Assembly: GCF_008831285.2 (NCBI RefSeq)
Contig: NC_045138.2
Span: 40,539,115 to 40,603,114, forward strand
Length of the DNA: 64,000 nt
Reading direction: 5' to 3'
Source of the DNA: Nymphaea colorata
Lineage: Eukaryota; Streptophyta; Magnoliopsida; Nymphaeales; Nymphaeaceae
Shown: positions 48,741 to 62,581 of the stretch, one piece after another
How the letters are laid out: each line of letters begins with the position of its first letter
Numbering within the stretch: the stretch's first letter is position 1
Program-made: the position numbers and the translations under genes
Notes under the pieces: model-generated
What the model was told of the DNA's origin: nothing
Database searches by the model: none
Seen by the model: the letters and a program-made list of their open reading frames with translations, nothing else

Positions 48741-50365
48741 ATCGTGCTTTTAGTTGTCGATCTGACCTATTTGCAACCCTAACACGCACATGCATGCATA
48801 TACGTACACTGAAGTATGATCAACAGACAGATCGACGTGTGTAATAGTGTGGTAGTTGCCAATGAATGCAGATCAACCTCATGGGGTCTGGTTACCGTGG
48901 ACAGCCGACATGCTCTGGGTTTAATGGTGAGGAATGGCGGTTTGGTATCTCCTTCCGTCCCTACTTCTCACTGGGGGCCATTTTATTGCAGTAAATATAG
49001 CTACTTTTCACAGTGTTGTAAAAAGGCTGTCCTGGCCTTTAAAGCTGGCTGCCTCCAGTAAAAGCGTGTTGCATCTGGGCTACTGCCTGGTATCGATCCA
49101 TTTCTAAGCAATATTGATGCCATATTCTCAGCGTTTCTTTGTGTATCATGTACCAAGTATAGCTATACATTAAACCACAGCCAATGGCCTCTTGCTGTGT
49201 ATCGAGTTTCTTTTTCTGTCTTTGAATTGGATATAATTGTTTTCTTGTAAAACTATTGCTACAAACAGAGATAATCAATAGCATCCAACAATTTGAGATT
49301 GAATGAGGAGGCTCTTCAAATGATGCTAAGAGAAAATTGAGCACTTCTGTAAAAAATTCGAAGCAGCCTTGGACCCGGGATGAGTAAGTAGAAAGGGGGA
49401 GGGGTTTCGGCCTCTTTAAGGCAAATCATCATCTCCTTCTAGATGCTTTCTACCGACCACATGCTAATTCATATTGGTTTTGTTTCCCTTTTTCGGATTC
49501 GCAAGCTGAGTTTAGGCAAATCTCTACCGGATTATGTTAAAATAAGCACCTTGGTGACCCTACTTGACTTGAAGATCTTAAATCAAATCGCCTGATTAAA
49601 TGCACACTTAGATTGCCAAAAAGGCTGATTCTTTTCAATCATCAAATATTTTTTTTTTTTATATAGTCAAAAAACCCTTTGCAGTGTTAGACATAACACG
49701 ATAGCATTGGTAGATTGTCATGTTATTATTGCCTACAGATATTCTTAGTGCCACATATTGGATTTATATTTTCTTTCTTTAGACATACTCAATTTGAATC
49801 GATAAACTTTAGTTGATGCACTAGTTGCACCCCCTAGGCTCCCAAAACCCTAAGCCTGGACCTGACCTAAAGTGAACATGCTAGCTAGGGTTAGGTTTGG
49901 CCATGCTTAAAGAATAAGCACCATGGCATCACATATGCGCCACTAGCAGCATGTTGATCAGCTAAAATATTACACCTTTGGAAGCAGTTGCATCATTAGA
50001 TACGGCAATCTGCTCATTTAATGCAAGTAAGTAGCAGAGCTCTAAACTTCGATGGAGAATCAAACGTGGTAGGAGGAAATTCATATATAATGAACTACTT
50101 AGGCAGCATCTGCATCTGTTCCCTATTCAATCACCATAAATATTCAGTTGACCTCTCTCTCTCTAAAAGCATGTGAGAGGCTGTGGGACAATGTACAACC
50201 CTGTGTAGATCCACTAAATAAATGCAACAACCAAACAGAGGTCTGCTCACTGCTCCTGTACAGTTCTTCATTAAAGCCAAGGCAAGGCTTCTGTTCGCAA
50301 TTTCTTATGGGGACTAGCAGAAGTTGACTCTTCAAGCAAACCTTTCACCTACCCAATTCTTCATC

Positions 50366-50410
50366 TATATATATATATATATATATATGAAGAAAGAGAG
50401 AGAGAGAGAA
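50366..50410. repeat. (TA)n(GA)n microsatellite
   Basis: About eleven TA units are followed, after a short gap, by about seven GA units. Confidence 0.9.
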
Positions 50411-53400
50411 ACTGAAATTAGCTGGCTATCTCTGTGGTCGGATGATTATTTTTTAATTTTATGTGGCTAAAAGTTATCATAAAAGATGTATTTGCGACAG
50501 TTAACTGTTTGGTCGCGGTTTTTAGCACTGAAATGCACCGTTGCGACAGTTTTTAGTGACATAAAACAAAAAACGAGACACATTTATTCTGCTTTGGTTG
50601 CTCGAACCAGGCAGAGCTGGTTTCGTCTTGGCCCAGGCTCAGCCTGGGGAGGCTAACCCACTTTTCTTCGACATGTAACTTTCAGACCCTCTCTTGTGGC
50701 TTACGTCTATTAGACCTGTAAACAGGGTCCCTTCAATTTAATACAGTGAATTTGGTGGGCCGCGTGCCCCCAGAGGATTGGATCTGTGGTCATGTTATAT
50801 CCATTAAATGGGCAGATCCAGAATGGGAGTTAAACCAACCCAGACACCATTTTCTGGCACAATCAGTTTTTGTCTACCGAAATCCGATCCAGAATCCAGA
50901 TGTAGGGAAGTCAAAAGCGGTTAAAGTCCGATTAAGAAATCAGAACTGGATTTGGAATTAAGAAAATGTCATCCAATCAAATTTGGAGTCCTTTTTAAAT
51001 AAATGTCAGATCATATTTGGATTCACTTTTAAATTAATTTACATTTTGAAAGTCAATTTTTAGCATATCAAAATATGATTCCTAGATACAGATGTAAATT
51101 TAAAAACCAGATTCTTATTGGATCCAGATTGCAAGTTTAAAATTCATATTTACATATGGTATGCAAACCTTGGTTTATTTGTGTTTGAATCCGACTATGT
51201 GAATATGTGATCAATTAGATATGAAAAGTAATGCAATTGATTTGAATACCATCTGTTGGCATCTAATTCTCAATCATACCAGACATTTATTTTGAACTTA
51301 AGAACATTAGTTACCAATAAGATACCAAAAAAAATCCATAAATATATTCAACAAGCAAGGGCTAGGGTAATGAGGTTTGTTCAATGCTAATGAGTAGTGT
51401 TTATGAGAAACTACACAACACTAATTTGGACCCACTTGAATCTGGTTCCAAGATTCCATCGTGACCCGGTCCATGTCAAATCGGACATTGACTTATATTC
51501 TGAAAAGAGAAAGAGAGCCTTTTGAAAATCAAATTGGAGCTGGACCCAGTGTTAAGGAATCTGAGCTGGATCCAATTCATGTCTGTACTTTGCATTCCCA
51601 AAAAGCCCACCTCTGGGAATGTTGGGAACCAGCTGGTTTATTTATTTGGCTCTCTACTTTAGTTCCATTACCTCATGGGCCTCCATCCCATCAGTCAGTC
51701 CGTTTCCCAAAGCACTTTCCCAGGTTTGGATCTGGATTTGGATTTGAATCCAACCAAACATGGGCTGGGCCCAAATGGATCTAAAATTCAAAACCCAACA
51801 ACTCTAAACAGTGATAAAATCAAGCAACCATTTGAACGACGCTCTAGGAAAAAAAAATCTTTTCACAAAAATCAGGATTTGCTGGACTTGGTAACTTTTT
51901 TTTTTTTTGTTAAACTTAGTTGTGTCTTTGGGTTCATGAAAAACTTGGAGGGAAGAGGGTTTAGGTTATTGTAAATGAGTAGAAGCCTACCACTCGAAAG
52001 AGAATTAAAGATCTCACCGAACCCTTTGTTTTTTTAAAGTTCAAAGTTTACTTTTGGTGCTTCAGGGTGAATGCTTCAAGGTGAAGTTTAATTTGCGGAA
52101 GATTGAAAATGAAAACTTTACTAGCTTTTAACCTAACCGTTGTGCCAACTTCCTTGGAAATGGGATTAAGGTTATTCACTTTCTTTCATCAAAAATGAGT
52201 TTTTCTTTATTAGTTGTCCAAAGTACGAAACAATACTCTATTTTACTTCTAAAATGTTGTTTAGTATTGCGCTTGATGAGATTTGAGACTGCTGCATAAA
52301 AAAAAGGTGTGTTTTGGAAGATCTTCAATTTAAACAAATTAAAAATCTTCATACATGCTACATGCTAAAAGTCATGAGTTTAAGATTTGATTGAGGAGGG
52401 TTCCACATTAAATCCATGAATCTAACTTTGATATTGATATCAGCAAGGAAGAAAGGCAAACTAAAAAGTGTCATTCATTCAAACACAATCTCTTGTCTCA
52501 AAAGCAAATGCATGTAGACTCGGTCAACAAAAACCCAAGAGTGGGGTCGGCGGTTAACTTGATTGGTGAGCCTAGGTCCGAGTCCATTGGCTGCTGGGCC
52601 TTGTTTTGTTCCAATTGCCGACCGTTTTGTTTCCACACGGAGTACACCTGCAAAGGAATAATCAAATAAAAAACAATTTCATAATTAAGCAATCGACGGG
52701 CAAAGCTGTTAAATTAATCAACACGATCAGCCGATGGGACATCCGGGTCGTACTTCCGGTTTCGGGTCGCACCGTTTGAGTCAACTTAGGGGGACCCACG
52801 GGAGACAGAGGCGGTCCTGGCTCGGTCCGGGACCGTGCAGAAAAGATCTCACAAGATTTGTTGGGGGCAAGGGTCAGGTCTAGAGACCTAGAGAGAGAGA
52901 GAGAGGTAGAGTGGTCCCCCAATGATTGGACTCACGCTCGCGGGGGGAGGCGAAACGTGTAGCGAGGCGTTTGGTGGACTCACCTACCACGAGTCCCGGA
53001 CACCCGTTGCGGGCCCCACTGCTGCCGACGTGGACAGTTGCGCGTGGCGTGGCGTGGCGTGGGATGGGAGGGCCCTTTTTTTTTTTTGTCCCTCGTTGGA
53101 CCCTTTGTCCCCTGGACAAGTTGTCCACATCCCCTGCCGATTTTCCCGTCGAAGCCCTCATTTCTCAGGTTTTTATCAATAAGCGTGCTTCTTTCTTTTT
53201 ATTCAGAACTTGTGCGGTCGTTGGAGGCTGGAGTTGCTTTTTTGTTTATTTGTTTATTTGGGAAAAGCACTCACTCCAAATTATCATTCTCATATGTTGT
53301 CTGAGTTGCGGTCATCTTTGTCACCTTCGATTTTTGTTTGTGAATTGTGTATCTCATTTTAGAGGGACTAACACTCTGCAGCCGTCTTTTGTAAAAGTAA

Positions 53401-54289
53401 CACAAACGACCCTCAAGCTAAACCCGGAAAACACGATTTTCTGTGGTGAGGTTATCGACAGGTTAATGGAATATCTAAAAACTAAAGCCGCCAAAAGAAA
53501 ATTTGTCACATTTTGTGCGTCCGGTGATTTGATGGTCCCCCTGCCAGGTTTGGCGTCTTCCTCTTTATGACATAGCAAAGCCACTTTTCTTGCAATTTCC
53601 ACATCAACTACATGGTCTTACCAAATTAACATTTTCCTTTTTTTTGTTGGGACGTGTTTGATGGTATCCAAAACTTCGAGGTGATTTGAAATTAGTGTTA
53701 CTGAGAAATCTACTGTTCAAGCAAACAATGAATTTTAGTATAATAGATTTCATATTCACAAAGGTATGTGGTCTGACAAAGAAGAGGGCGGTGCTGACAT
53801 TCATATAGATCTCAAATTAATCACCTTAGACCTTTCATTTTAGGAGATAAAATACAGCATTGATAAAGGCAATGAAAATGTGTGTGAACAGTAAAACGTA
53901 TTGACGTTAAATCAATAAAAGATTCTACCCACCTTTTACGGCCTTGCAAGAATCTACTTCTCTTTTTAACGCATGGGTTTAAAATGCACTACAAGGAGCT
54001 CCCAAACTAATTTACATGGATATCCATTTTAATTTCTATAAATTAAAACAAAAAACTTTAAGGCAGGGGACATTGGCAAAACAATGTTTTACCAAAAGCA
54101 TGTTTTGTGATAACCTAATTTTTTTAACTAGTTTTTAGAACCTGAAGCATGTGTTTGGGTAACAAGAAAAGGTCCAGATTTTTTTTTGTAAATAAGCGAT
54201 CAGGTTAATGAACACTAATTTTTTCACAAACCCGATTACGACCATCAATCAAACCTCCAAAACAATGTTTAAGGTTGTTATTCAAATCT

Positions 54290-54425
54290 ACCTTCAGGGC
54301 CCATTCAAGGAGAGAAACAATATTCAGGGAGAGAAACAATATGTTATTGTCTCATGTTGCATGAATTTACCTCACTCTTTAGAGCAGATGCATGAAACAA
54401 TAGCATAATGTTATTGGTTCCAAAC
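54290..54425. mobile_element. Diverged MITE-like copy
   Basis: The interval begins near AGGGCCCATTCAAGG and ends in GGTTCCAAACATTCCC. The internal GCATGAATTTACC and GAGCAGATGCATGAAACAAT match the core of the family. The left part also contains a short direct duplication of GGAGAGAAACAATAT. Confidence 0.35.
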
Positions 54426-54434
54426 ATTCCCTAA

Positions 54435-54590
54435 CGGGTCGTTTGGCAATTGAAATAATTTGTAAAAATTCCATGAACATGCCTTTAAAATAGATTCATA
54501 AAATGCTATTTCTTGTGTTCTATGAATTTGCCTTGTTTTTTTGGGTCGATTCATAAAATACTTGTAAAGTGTTCCAATTGTCAAATCACT
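54435..54590. mobile_element. MITE copy, GTTTGGCAA family
   Basis: The ends GGGTCGTTTGGCAATTG and CAATTGTCAAATCAC are inverted over about 16 bases with a few mismatches. The core has TCCATGAACATGCC, GATTCATAAAATGC and GATTCATAAAATAC. Confidence 0.6.
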
Positions 54591-55712
54591 TCTTGTGTTA
54601 CAGGTAAAACTGAGTTTAGGGGCAAAATAATCCTTTAAAATTCAGTTTTAAGCTTGTCTTATTGATGTCAAAACTCATTTTTCATGAAAGACAAGAAAAA
54701 CATACTCCTTCCTCAAGTTTTTATCTTGTCATTCATTTAAAAACTACCTAGAAAATCATTTTTTTACATAACCTAGTTTTGAGTCATTCAAATGGACTTA
54801 CAACCCAATTCTATGTTAAAATAATAGCAACAACTAAAATGGCAGTAATACCTAAACTGAACTTGGGTAGCTTTAATGGTAGTGGCAGTGCTACCTGTAC
54901 AACAATGGATTGTTTGAACTCTAAAAGTAAACAAACGAATATACATTACTGGTTATTGATTATTATTATTATGTTTAGGTCAAACAACCAATTGGGACTC
55001 ATTGAATTAAGAGAATGAAAGGATATTATTAATGGCGGGTATCTCTCTCCTGAGCTGGGAATTTAGCTTTTCCTCAACATTGTTTCAGTTGCCTGATATT
55101 AATATTATAAAAGAGACAACTGACCTATTGCAATTATACAAGGAATTTTCGCTGTTTATAAGAAGCTGGCGATGGCTGGCTGTGACAGTATGTCGCCATA
55201 GTTCCATGGACGAAACCTATAAGTTATTGCTCTTGTAGTGCTTCACTAATAAAACATGCTAATATCATTTCTCCTTTTGCCATTAGCTTACTGCATAATC
55301 AAAAAAATGACTTTATAGATGATATAAACCATTACCTCATATGAAATGGAAACTGGCATCTCTACTAATCAGAGTCGTCGGAATTTCAGCACGGTGGTTA
55401 AAAACTCACAAAGTTTTTCCAAGTTTCTCTTTTTATATAACGAAGGAAACCATCAATGCAAGGCCAAGCGGAGCTACTTTTGATAAGAAGATTAATGTAT
55501 CAATGCGATCTAAAAAGATTATGTGCTTCTTTCAGAAAACGTAGTGCATGTCACTATGGATATTATTTTACAGAATCAAAACATTATTTCTCTTGGAACA
55601 AGAACATGGTGTTTGTTAACATGTGTTTTAAGAACATGTACTATAAGACTACGTGTTTTTCATATCAAATGACCTGGTTTGATATATTTAATCGCACAAA
55701 ATTAATCTCTAA

Positions 55713-55883
55713 GGGGCCATTTAGCTAATGGAATAGTTACTTACCGTTCCATAAACCTGCCTTTAAGAATTAGGACGGATTCATGGAATACTAGAACCTA
55801 GTGTTCAATCTAGTGTTTCACGAATCTTTCTCAATTCTTGGGGCATCAACGATATGTAAGTGTTTCATTAGCCAAACGACCCC
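55713..55883. mobile_element. MITE copy, GTTTGGCAA family
   Basis: The ends GGGGCCATTTAGCTAATG and CATTAGCCAAACGACCCC are inverted with three differences over 18 bases. The core carries TCCATAAACCTGCC and GGATTCATGGAATAC. This is the best-preserved pair of ends in the family. Confidence 0.65.
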
Positions 55884-56560
55884 AAATTGTGGATGTAAAC
55901 TCATTTGGTGCTGCTTGTCTATTGCATCTTTGTCAAGGAAATAGTTCTCCTCCTTGCAATGCATAAAAAGTGTTGCATTATTATATTTTGCAAACGGGTA
56001 AGGAAGGGTGGCGTTAGGAACCAAGATTTATTTTTCTGTTTGTTTGTTTGTTTTTCATTTTAGCATTTGGGCTGTTTGGGAAGGGCATCATCAATTTCAA
56101 CCACTCAAATTTATTGTGATGCAGACCAATTAAATACTTATAATAATCACTTTACAGTAGGCAGGTCACATAAAAACTTAAAAGAGGCATATAAAACTGG
56201 AAGGAATATCAATAGAAGGATAATAAAAGTACATTTGTGTTTGTGCAAACAAGTGTGGCTGTTCCTTTTAATTAGTATATTGGTCGACCTTCATTACCAT
56301 ACATGGAAAGTGAGCAATCCCCTAAACCCTGATGTGATATTGTGTAAACCAAGTTTAGTGCTAATAAAAATATGGAACTAGTAATTAGGAACACGTTTTT
56401 GAGGTTATGTTAGAGAGAGAGAGAGCTTGTTTAGGACTTCAACCAAACTTGACTTGATCATCCTTTGTAATTCTCTTCGGATACGAACTCAAACCCTAAC
56501 TTTTAGAGCCAAATTTGGATCTAGAACTAACAAATAGGAACAAGTTTTTGAGGTTCCTTT

Positions 56561-56561
<1 letters not shown>

Positions 56562-56601
<40 letters not shown>
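56562..56601. repeat. (GT)n(GA)n microsatellite
   Basis: About nine GT units run directly into about ten GA units. Nearby GGTTAGAGAGAGAG sequence at 56410-56425 is a smaller relative. Confidence 0.85.
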
Positions 56602-56603
<2 letters not shown>

Positions 56604-57588
56604 AGAGTGATGGCTTAGGACTTCAACCAAATTTGGATCCAACCGGCATCATGTAATACGGTCGTTTCCATGTTGAATCTGATTCAGACATGAAACTTGG
56701 ATTGGAATCAGAATACAAGAGCTCAGACGTGCAAATTAAAGTAGCGCTAGAGCTACTGCTGCGACTGTTTGATTGTGAGGCAAAACCTGCGCCGCTCAAG
56801 ATATCAGCTGTAACCCAAGTTTTAAAACGTCATTAGTCGAAAGTGATTAGCTAATGCCTGTGATTAGAAAACTGGAAACTGCCAATCTCTAGATATGGCA
56901 GCTAACACGTGAAAAAAGTGGATGCCATGACTGCTTTGAATGTGAAATATACAGGAAATGTAATGCATATACCAACTTTATGAATGTTTGTTTCACCAAA
57001 CAACCATCTCTGTTCTATTCTGCCCTTAATTGGTATAGTATAGCTGGTCGGCATGAGTATCATGTTGATGATACATCCATTGTTCTATTATATTATATGC
57101 TACTCGTCTATACTGTAAATTGTAGCATGCACGTCACTTGAGTTAAAGAGGACATCGTAGGACCACTAAGGTTCCAAAGCAACTGTAGACCCCGAGAGTG
57201 TGGAGAATGAGGCAAGAGTGGCTTTGCCTCTCCCGAACTGCGAAATCTGACCTGCTTTAATCCCCATCATTTCAGTATATATTTGGTTCAAATGACGGTG
57301 GAGATATTATGAATCTTATCAAAGAAAAAAAATCTGTTCGGTTGTATTTCAATTTTATGATATAAATCTATTTTTGGAATTGAGAGCACCAAATCTTCCT
57401 CAAAAACATGTTACCCTAAAAATGCCTTAGTATTTGCCAGAGTATTGGTCATTTTTTTTCGCTTTGCTAACCTGATTACTTGCCAAACCCTACTCATGAA
57501 ATTAATAAATTATGTTTTGTGCGTCCTATTTCATAGATATAATGTGCATTATGCATTCTTTTTTATTGAAAAACAAGTTTCAAATAAC

Positions 57589-57799
57589 GAAACCCGAGGG
57601 GTAGCACACTAGATGGCAAGGTGGAAGGTACAAAAGGGGATCAAAGTTCGAAAATGCGGCCGTTGCCCCATCCATGTGTGCTCCGTTCCTGGACGCCACA
57701 AGGGTCCTAGAGCAAGCTCTGTGCCCCGGGGGTGGTTAAGTGGCTTCTCTTAGAGGCTGTGGAAAAAAGAAGATCCACTCAGCTTAACGAAAAAAAAAA
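57589..57799 (+). mobile_element. tRNA-derived SINE with 14-bp target-site duplication
   Basis: The element is bracketed by AAGTTTCAAATAAC at 57575-57588 and 57800-57813. It starts GAAACCCGAGGGGTAGCAC, has a box-A-like TAGCACACTAGATGG, a box-B-like AAGTTCGAAAATG about 40 bases later, and ends in an A run (57790-57799). The long identical duplication plus the A tail shows LINE-type retrotransposition. The perfect duplication implies a relatively young insertion. No autonomous partner is present in this window. Confidence 0.85.
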
Positions 57800-58227
57800 A
57801 AGTTTCAAATAACCTAGTTTTCATACATATACGGTGACTTTAGTCCCTTCAAACGCAAACTGCTCACATTTTATGTTCCAACTACAATATTTAAAACGTT
57901 GATCTCAATCAAACAAATATTCAATATGCATGCATGGTATGGTTACAACAGTAGAACCTTTAGTTTCAGCTCATATCGAAAGCAGATCCATATTATACAT
58001 ACACACATATATAGAAACTGAGAGGTGCTGCACATTTAGATTCTAAACAAATGAATGACATTTTCAATCCTTGATTTTTTTCCACAGGTAGACAAGTAAG
58101 AGAAAAACAAAGAGAAAGAAGCAATCATCTTCGTCGGTTAGTATTAGTTTACTTCGTTTCTCCTTGTTTTTAACTCAATTGTCGATTTAGAAAAGATCAA
58201 AGATTGAGATTATTTTTTTATCTCTTT

Positions 58228-58235
<8 letters not shown>

Positions 58236-58293
<58 letters not shown>
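58236..58293. repeat. (TA)n(GA)n microsatellite
   Basis: About sixteen TA units are joined directly to about twelve GA units. Confidence 0.92.
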
Positions 58294-58297
<4 letters not shown>

Positions 58298-61277
58298 TAA
58301 GGTTGATTCTTCAACTGGTATGCCAGCCCAGACTCTTCCGGTTGTCGGCAAGCAAAACCAAAATAAATGCACGGGATTGGCGTGTGTGGAAGACCAGCGC
58401 CCCTGTTTTTAAGCATCATCTTGTCTCCTCCTCAGTTGCGTTACTCACCACCTTCGAATTAAACCCTCGCGTTGCAAACGATACATATATTTATGGCCTT
58501 GTCTGCCGACCACACTCCTTTCCACCACAGTTGTGAAATCAAATCTTCAAACTAAAATTAAGCAGAAGAACCACACTTCACTATGAACACTAATTTCTCG
58601 CGATGCATTGACGTTTGAGTTTGTGACATCTCTCTTATTTGAAGTCCATGATAAATTTTATTTTTATTCAACCACGTGAACAGTTTGCCCTGCTTATTTT
58701 TACTTTCGACTTACGATAGAACCTAAAATTCATATCAATTTTCTCACACTACGAAACAAACATAAGAAGCTAAATCTCACCAATTCTCAAGAATTTCCTT
58801 CAAGAAGCAGAAAATGTCGGCCAAGGGGGCAGTAGCTCAAATAAAAGCTTGAGTTTTTTTATAAATAGGGGAAATTAATGAGCTGGAATGTGAATTTGGG
58901 TTTGGAACAGAGGCTGCTGCACCTATGATCCGGTATCCAAGCTGGTCTGGCTTGACCGACCAAGCCCTTTCACGTGGGCTCGAGCCCAGACCCATCCGAT
59001 TAGCCAATGCCTTTGATCTTCTTTTTCTAAACTTGCAATCATATTACACTTCAACTCCCTCAAGAAAACATGATTTGCAGAAACAACCGCAACTTCATCT
59101 TCTTACTCCATGCCATTCAAAATCTTCCTTTTTATTATTATTAAACTTGGCAGACTAGAACCTAAAAAATATCACCGGGGACAGGACCTACAGCCCCAAT
59201 CCCAGCACATGCTATAAGGTCTAAAAAACTCGATTCGAACCATGAATAAAACCATGGTGGAATTGGAACCATGAATCGATTCATTTTACTAGGACTTCTA
59301 GCTAGAATCTGTCTTAATGGTACCAACTAACAAGCAAGATGAAGCTTAGAAAATCTTGGTTGAGAGGCATTAGCTATAAAATTTAAAATTTTTAAAAAAC
59401 AAAGAAAAATCTTTAAAGTATCAATATTTAAATGTGGATTTTTTGTGAGTCCGTGTGGACAGTTAGCTTGCCTCTAGTACTAATAAGAGCGTCGTTATCA
59501 GATCAGTTCATATACGAGACCAGTTATGGAGGTTTGAAACAAAGGTTCGGGTCAATCCTGACCTACGGAGTGTGGCCGATCGTCCCAAAAACTTAAGGTG
59601 GCCACTGGTAAATATTCCTAAGCTTGGGTTCCATTCGAGAATTATGCCAAAACACAAGGCCCTTCTCCCGCTTCCACTAAAAAAAAAAAAAAAAAACTTC
59701 TCTTTTTTTTTTTCCGTCCCTCGTGCTGACCGTACGGTCCCACACCGGCTTAGCTGGCGGCAGCAGGAGTACAGCTGGCGTCCGTACTCGGCCCGATACG
59801 CCAGCTACCGTCGCCGTTTGGGCGAGAGTTTTTGTCGAGAACTGTAGCCGCGAACGGGAGGGGGAGTTGGTGGGCCGACGACCTAAATTACCGGAGAGCC
59901 CTCCCTCTCAATTAGATCCCACAAGTTTGTCCTCCACTTAAATAATGAAAAGGAAAACCCTCCTCGGTTCGGTTCGGTTCGGTTGGACTAAAATGGATTT
60001 CTTTCTTAGAACCTGCTGGTAGTGGGGGAAGAAGTATGGTCTTTTTTTATAATAGAGAATCTTTAATAGTGCCGCCATTTTGGTTCTCATTTTTTAAACC
60101 GAACCATCAATTTCCGTAGAGATTATAAACGCTAAAATGATTTGATACAAGGTGACATCAGAGACGATGGACAATGACAATGATCTTTTCTCTCTCTCTC
60201 TTTTTTTTTTTAATACTACCTAGAGTGAGAGAGATTATGATCTAAAATTAGAACTGAGCTGCCACAAGTTTGTCACTGTCAAGGCTATTTTGGCACTTTT
60301 TTTCCCTTGCTCATAAGATATCCGCGACTGCATAAGATCCGCCACTGCTTCGAGTTTTGAGTGAACTTGTGGTATATATGTCAAATAAAGTTATCAAATG
60401 ATCGGACTCTCTCATCAGGCTACCAACCTAACTAACAATGCTATACACTCGCTTAAATACCCGATTCTATGACTAATCTCTAATTTCACCGTTCACTTAG
60501 TTTAAGTTTGATGTAGCCACCACATAATTTTGAAAACAGTCTTAATATAATTTAATGAAGTTTTTGATGAACAGGCGTAAGTAGTGGCCTAAACGAGACC
60601 TGATGATTCATTGTTAAATCAAGCAAAAAAAAAGCCAGAAATGGCAAATAAATCAGCGTCGGTATTGCCAAATGGCCGTTCACATTTACGTCGCTGAAGC
60701 AGAGACCCCACGACGACTGTTGAAGAAGGAAAAAAAAGGAAAATAACGAAGAAAAATAAAGTGGGTATTTAAGAGAAAGAGAGAGGGATGATTTGGTCAA
60801 AGGAAAGGAAAATGCAAGAGGGGAGAAAAGAACACGTAAGAAGGAAAAAGGAAGAGAGAGGAGAGTGAGAGAGGGACACATTAAATGCATACCCGCCCGC
60901 CTCACTGCCTCCTGTCCCCGACTCTCCCTCTCTCTATCTTTCCTTCCATTCTGGTTCTCTTTCTTTTTGATGATAACAGCATAGCAGCAGAGCGGGAGAG
61001 AGAGAGAGCAGTTCACTGTGGGGATTTCTGTTATTTGGTTCCTGTTTCTGTGGCTTTCTGATTCGTTGAAGCATTTCGTCGAGCACTTCTCTTTTCAAAG
61101 GGCCGTGGCACTCGATCTGGTTGTCTGAATCGCATGGTTGGCTTGGTTTTCGACGAGTGGCGGATCGTGGGGATCATTGGGATGATGTGTTTATAGCGTT
61201 GAAGGGTGGACTAGCTCTCTCTTTGGGTTGAAGGCTCGGTCGCTCGTTTTGCTCCGGGGTTCTCGTTTCAGTTGTTG

Positions 61278-62581
61278 ATGGGAAAGGTGGGGCTGGGAGT
61301 GGCGGCGGGGTGCGCGTTGGTGTCGTGCACGCTGGCGGCCATCCTGGTGAGCAGGCGGCTGAAGAGCAGGGCGAGATGGAATAGGGCGGTCAGCGTGCTG
61401 AGGGAGTTCGAGGACGAATGCTCGACGTCCATTGGACGGTTGAGGCAGGTGGTCGACGCCATGGCCGTCGAGATGCATGCTGGTTTGGCATCCGAGGGTG
61501 GTAGCAAGCTGAAGATGCTTCTTACCTTTGTGGATACTCTCCCCAGCGGGTCTGTGGAACCACTAGCCTCTCTCTCACTCACTCTCCCTCTCCCTCTCTC
61601 TTTCTCTCTCTCTGTCTGTCTCTGCTTTGCTTTTAGCAGCTTGATGCTGATAGCTTTCGGGATTCCTTTAGGAGCGTTGCTTCAGATTTAAGCTTTGGTT
61701 GTGCGTCGTATTTTTGTTCTTTCGTTTGTTTCCCATAGGTGTTTTGTAAAAGAGGGGGACATTTGTTTTTCACAATGGCCTTTTGCTATATATACGTTCG
61801 TTCTATGGTTTCTAATTAGTTTTTTGTCGGTTAGTCGTTTGAGAAATGGTCTAACTGAGATATTTATCTGTCGCAAAAGGAAAAAAAAAAGCAAAAGACT
61901 GTTAGCAGGATAATTTGGTGCGCTGTAGGTTCTTTAAGCACGATCTTTTCTGGACTTGAGATGTTGAATAGACGGCTGGTTCTATTGGTTTACATTCTCT
62001 TCTATTGAATATGGATTCCTTCAGTAATTAGTCGCATGTTGGTGTTTCCTTGTGGGTGAATGCCGGTAGATCGCGTAACTCTTGGTTCTCTCTTTGTTTC
62101 AGCCACGAGAAGGGAATCTATTACGCATTAGATTTAGGAGGAACTAATTTCAGGGTGCTAAGGGTCCAGCTCTCGGGAAAAAGGCAAAGAATTATAGACC
62201 ATCACGTGGAGAAACAGGCGATTCCCCCTCATATAATGACTGGTACAAGTGAGGTAGCTGAATGGTTCTTTTCTTGCAGTTTGGAAAATATTGAAGGATA
62301 TGATCTTCTTCCATTAATCGAATTACTTTTGTACGCTAATGAATTTCTCCATCCGTTTCATTCGTGGTCTTGAGCCTTTTTCTGGTCTCTTTCCATTGTT
62401 GCAGGCTCTTTTTGATTACCTTGCTTCTATCTTAAAGCAGTTTGTTGAAAAGGAAGAGGGTTATCAGCCGTCTCCCGGCACAAAGGCACTTGGCTTTACG
62501 TTTTCATTCCCCATGAAGCAGACCTCTGTTTCTTCAGGTGTGCTTGTGAAGTGGACAAAGGGTTTTGCAATTCATGACATG
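61278..62581 (+). CDS. HXK: Hexokinase, membrane-anchored type B (5' part only)
   Basis: Three coding exons, 61278-61549, 62103-62253 and 62405-62581, join in frame to the first 200 residues. Splice junctions fall where plant hexokinase introns do (after TLPSG, TGTSE and AIHDM). Residues 4-26 form a hydrophobic segment followed by SRRLKSRARWNRA, the N-terminal anchor of type B plant hexokinases, which sit mainly on the outer mitochondrial membrane. The phosphate-binding motif LDLGGTNFRV is at residues 100-109. The sugar-binding region LGFTFSFPMKQTS with SGVLVKWTKGF follows at about 170-195. The product should phosphorylate glucose with ATP and may act as a glucose sensor, as Arabidopsis HXK1 does; sensing is inference. 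The rest, including the catalytic Asp, lies beyond the right edge. The first in-frame ATG is used. Confidence 0.93.

Larger units (their letters stand above)
45624..61277. other. 15.6-kb interval without a convincing gene
   Basis: The first few hundred bases are the UBP24 3' UTR. The rest has no protein family, splice chain or transposase. It holds a nested foldback (46127-46305), several MITE copies (48.4-48.7, 54.3-54.6, 55.7-55.9 kb), a SINE (57589-57799) and mixed (TA)n/(GA)n microsatellites. GC-richer islands at 52.7-53.2 and 59.7-59.95 kb contain open frames because stop codons are rarer there, not because of conserved domains. A short (GGTTC)n run occurs near 59963. The last 500 bases are the hexokinase promoter and leader, which are GA/CT-rich. 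Confidence 0.6.

Noticed and set aside
52880-53570. Frames of up to 214 residues in a GC-rich patch
   Set aside because: The length reflects low stop density in GC-rich sequence. There is no domain, no splice continuation, and frames are open on both strands at once.
59572-59941. Frames of 72-91 residues containing an Arg-rich segment
   Set aside because: They lie in a GC-rich intergenic island, interrupted by poly-A/poly-T runs, with no family similarity or splice context.
60552-61016. 154-residue minus-strand frame
   Set aside because: It is antisense to the GA-rich promoter and leader of the hexokinase gene; the CT-rich strand translates as Ser/Leu/Phe repeats.
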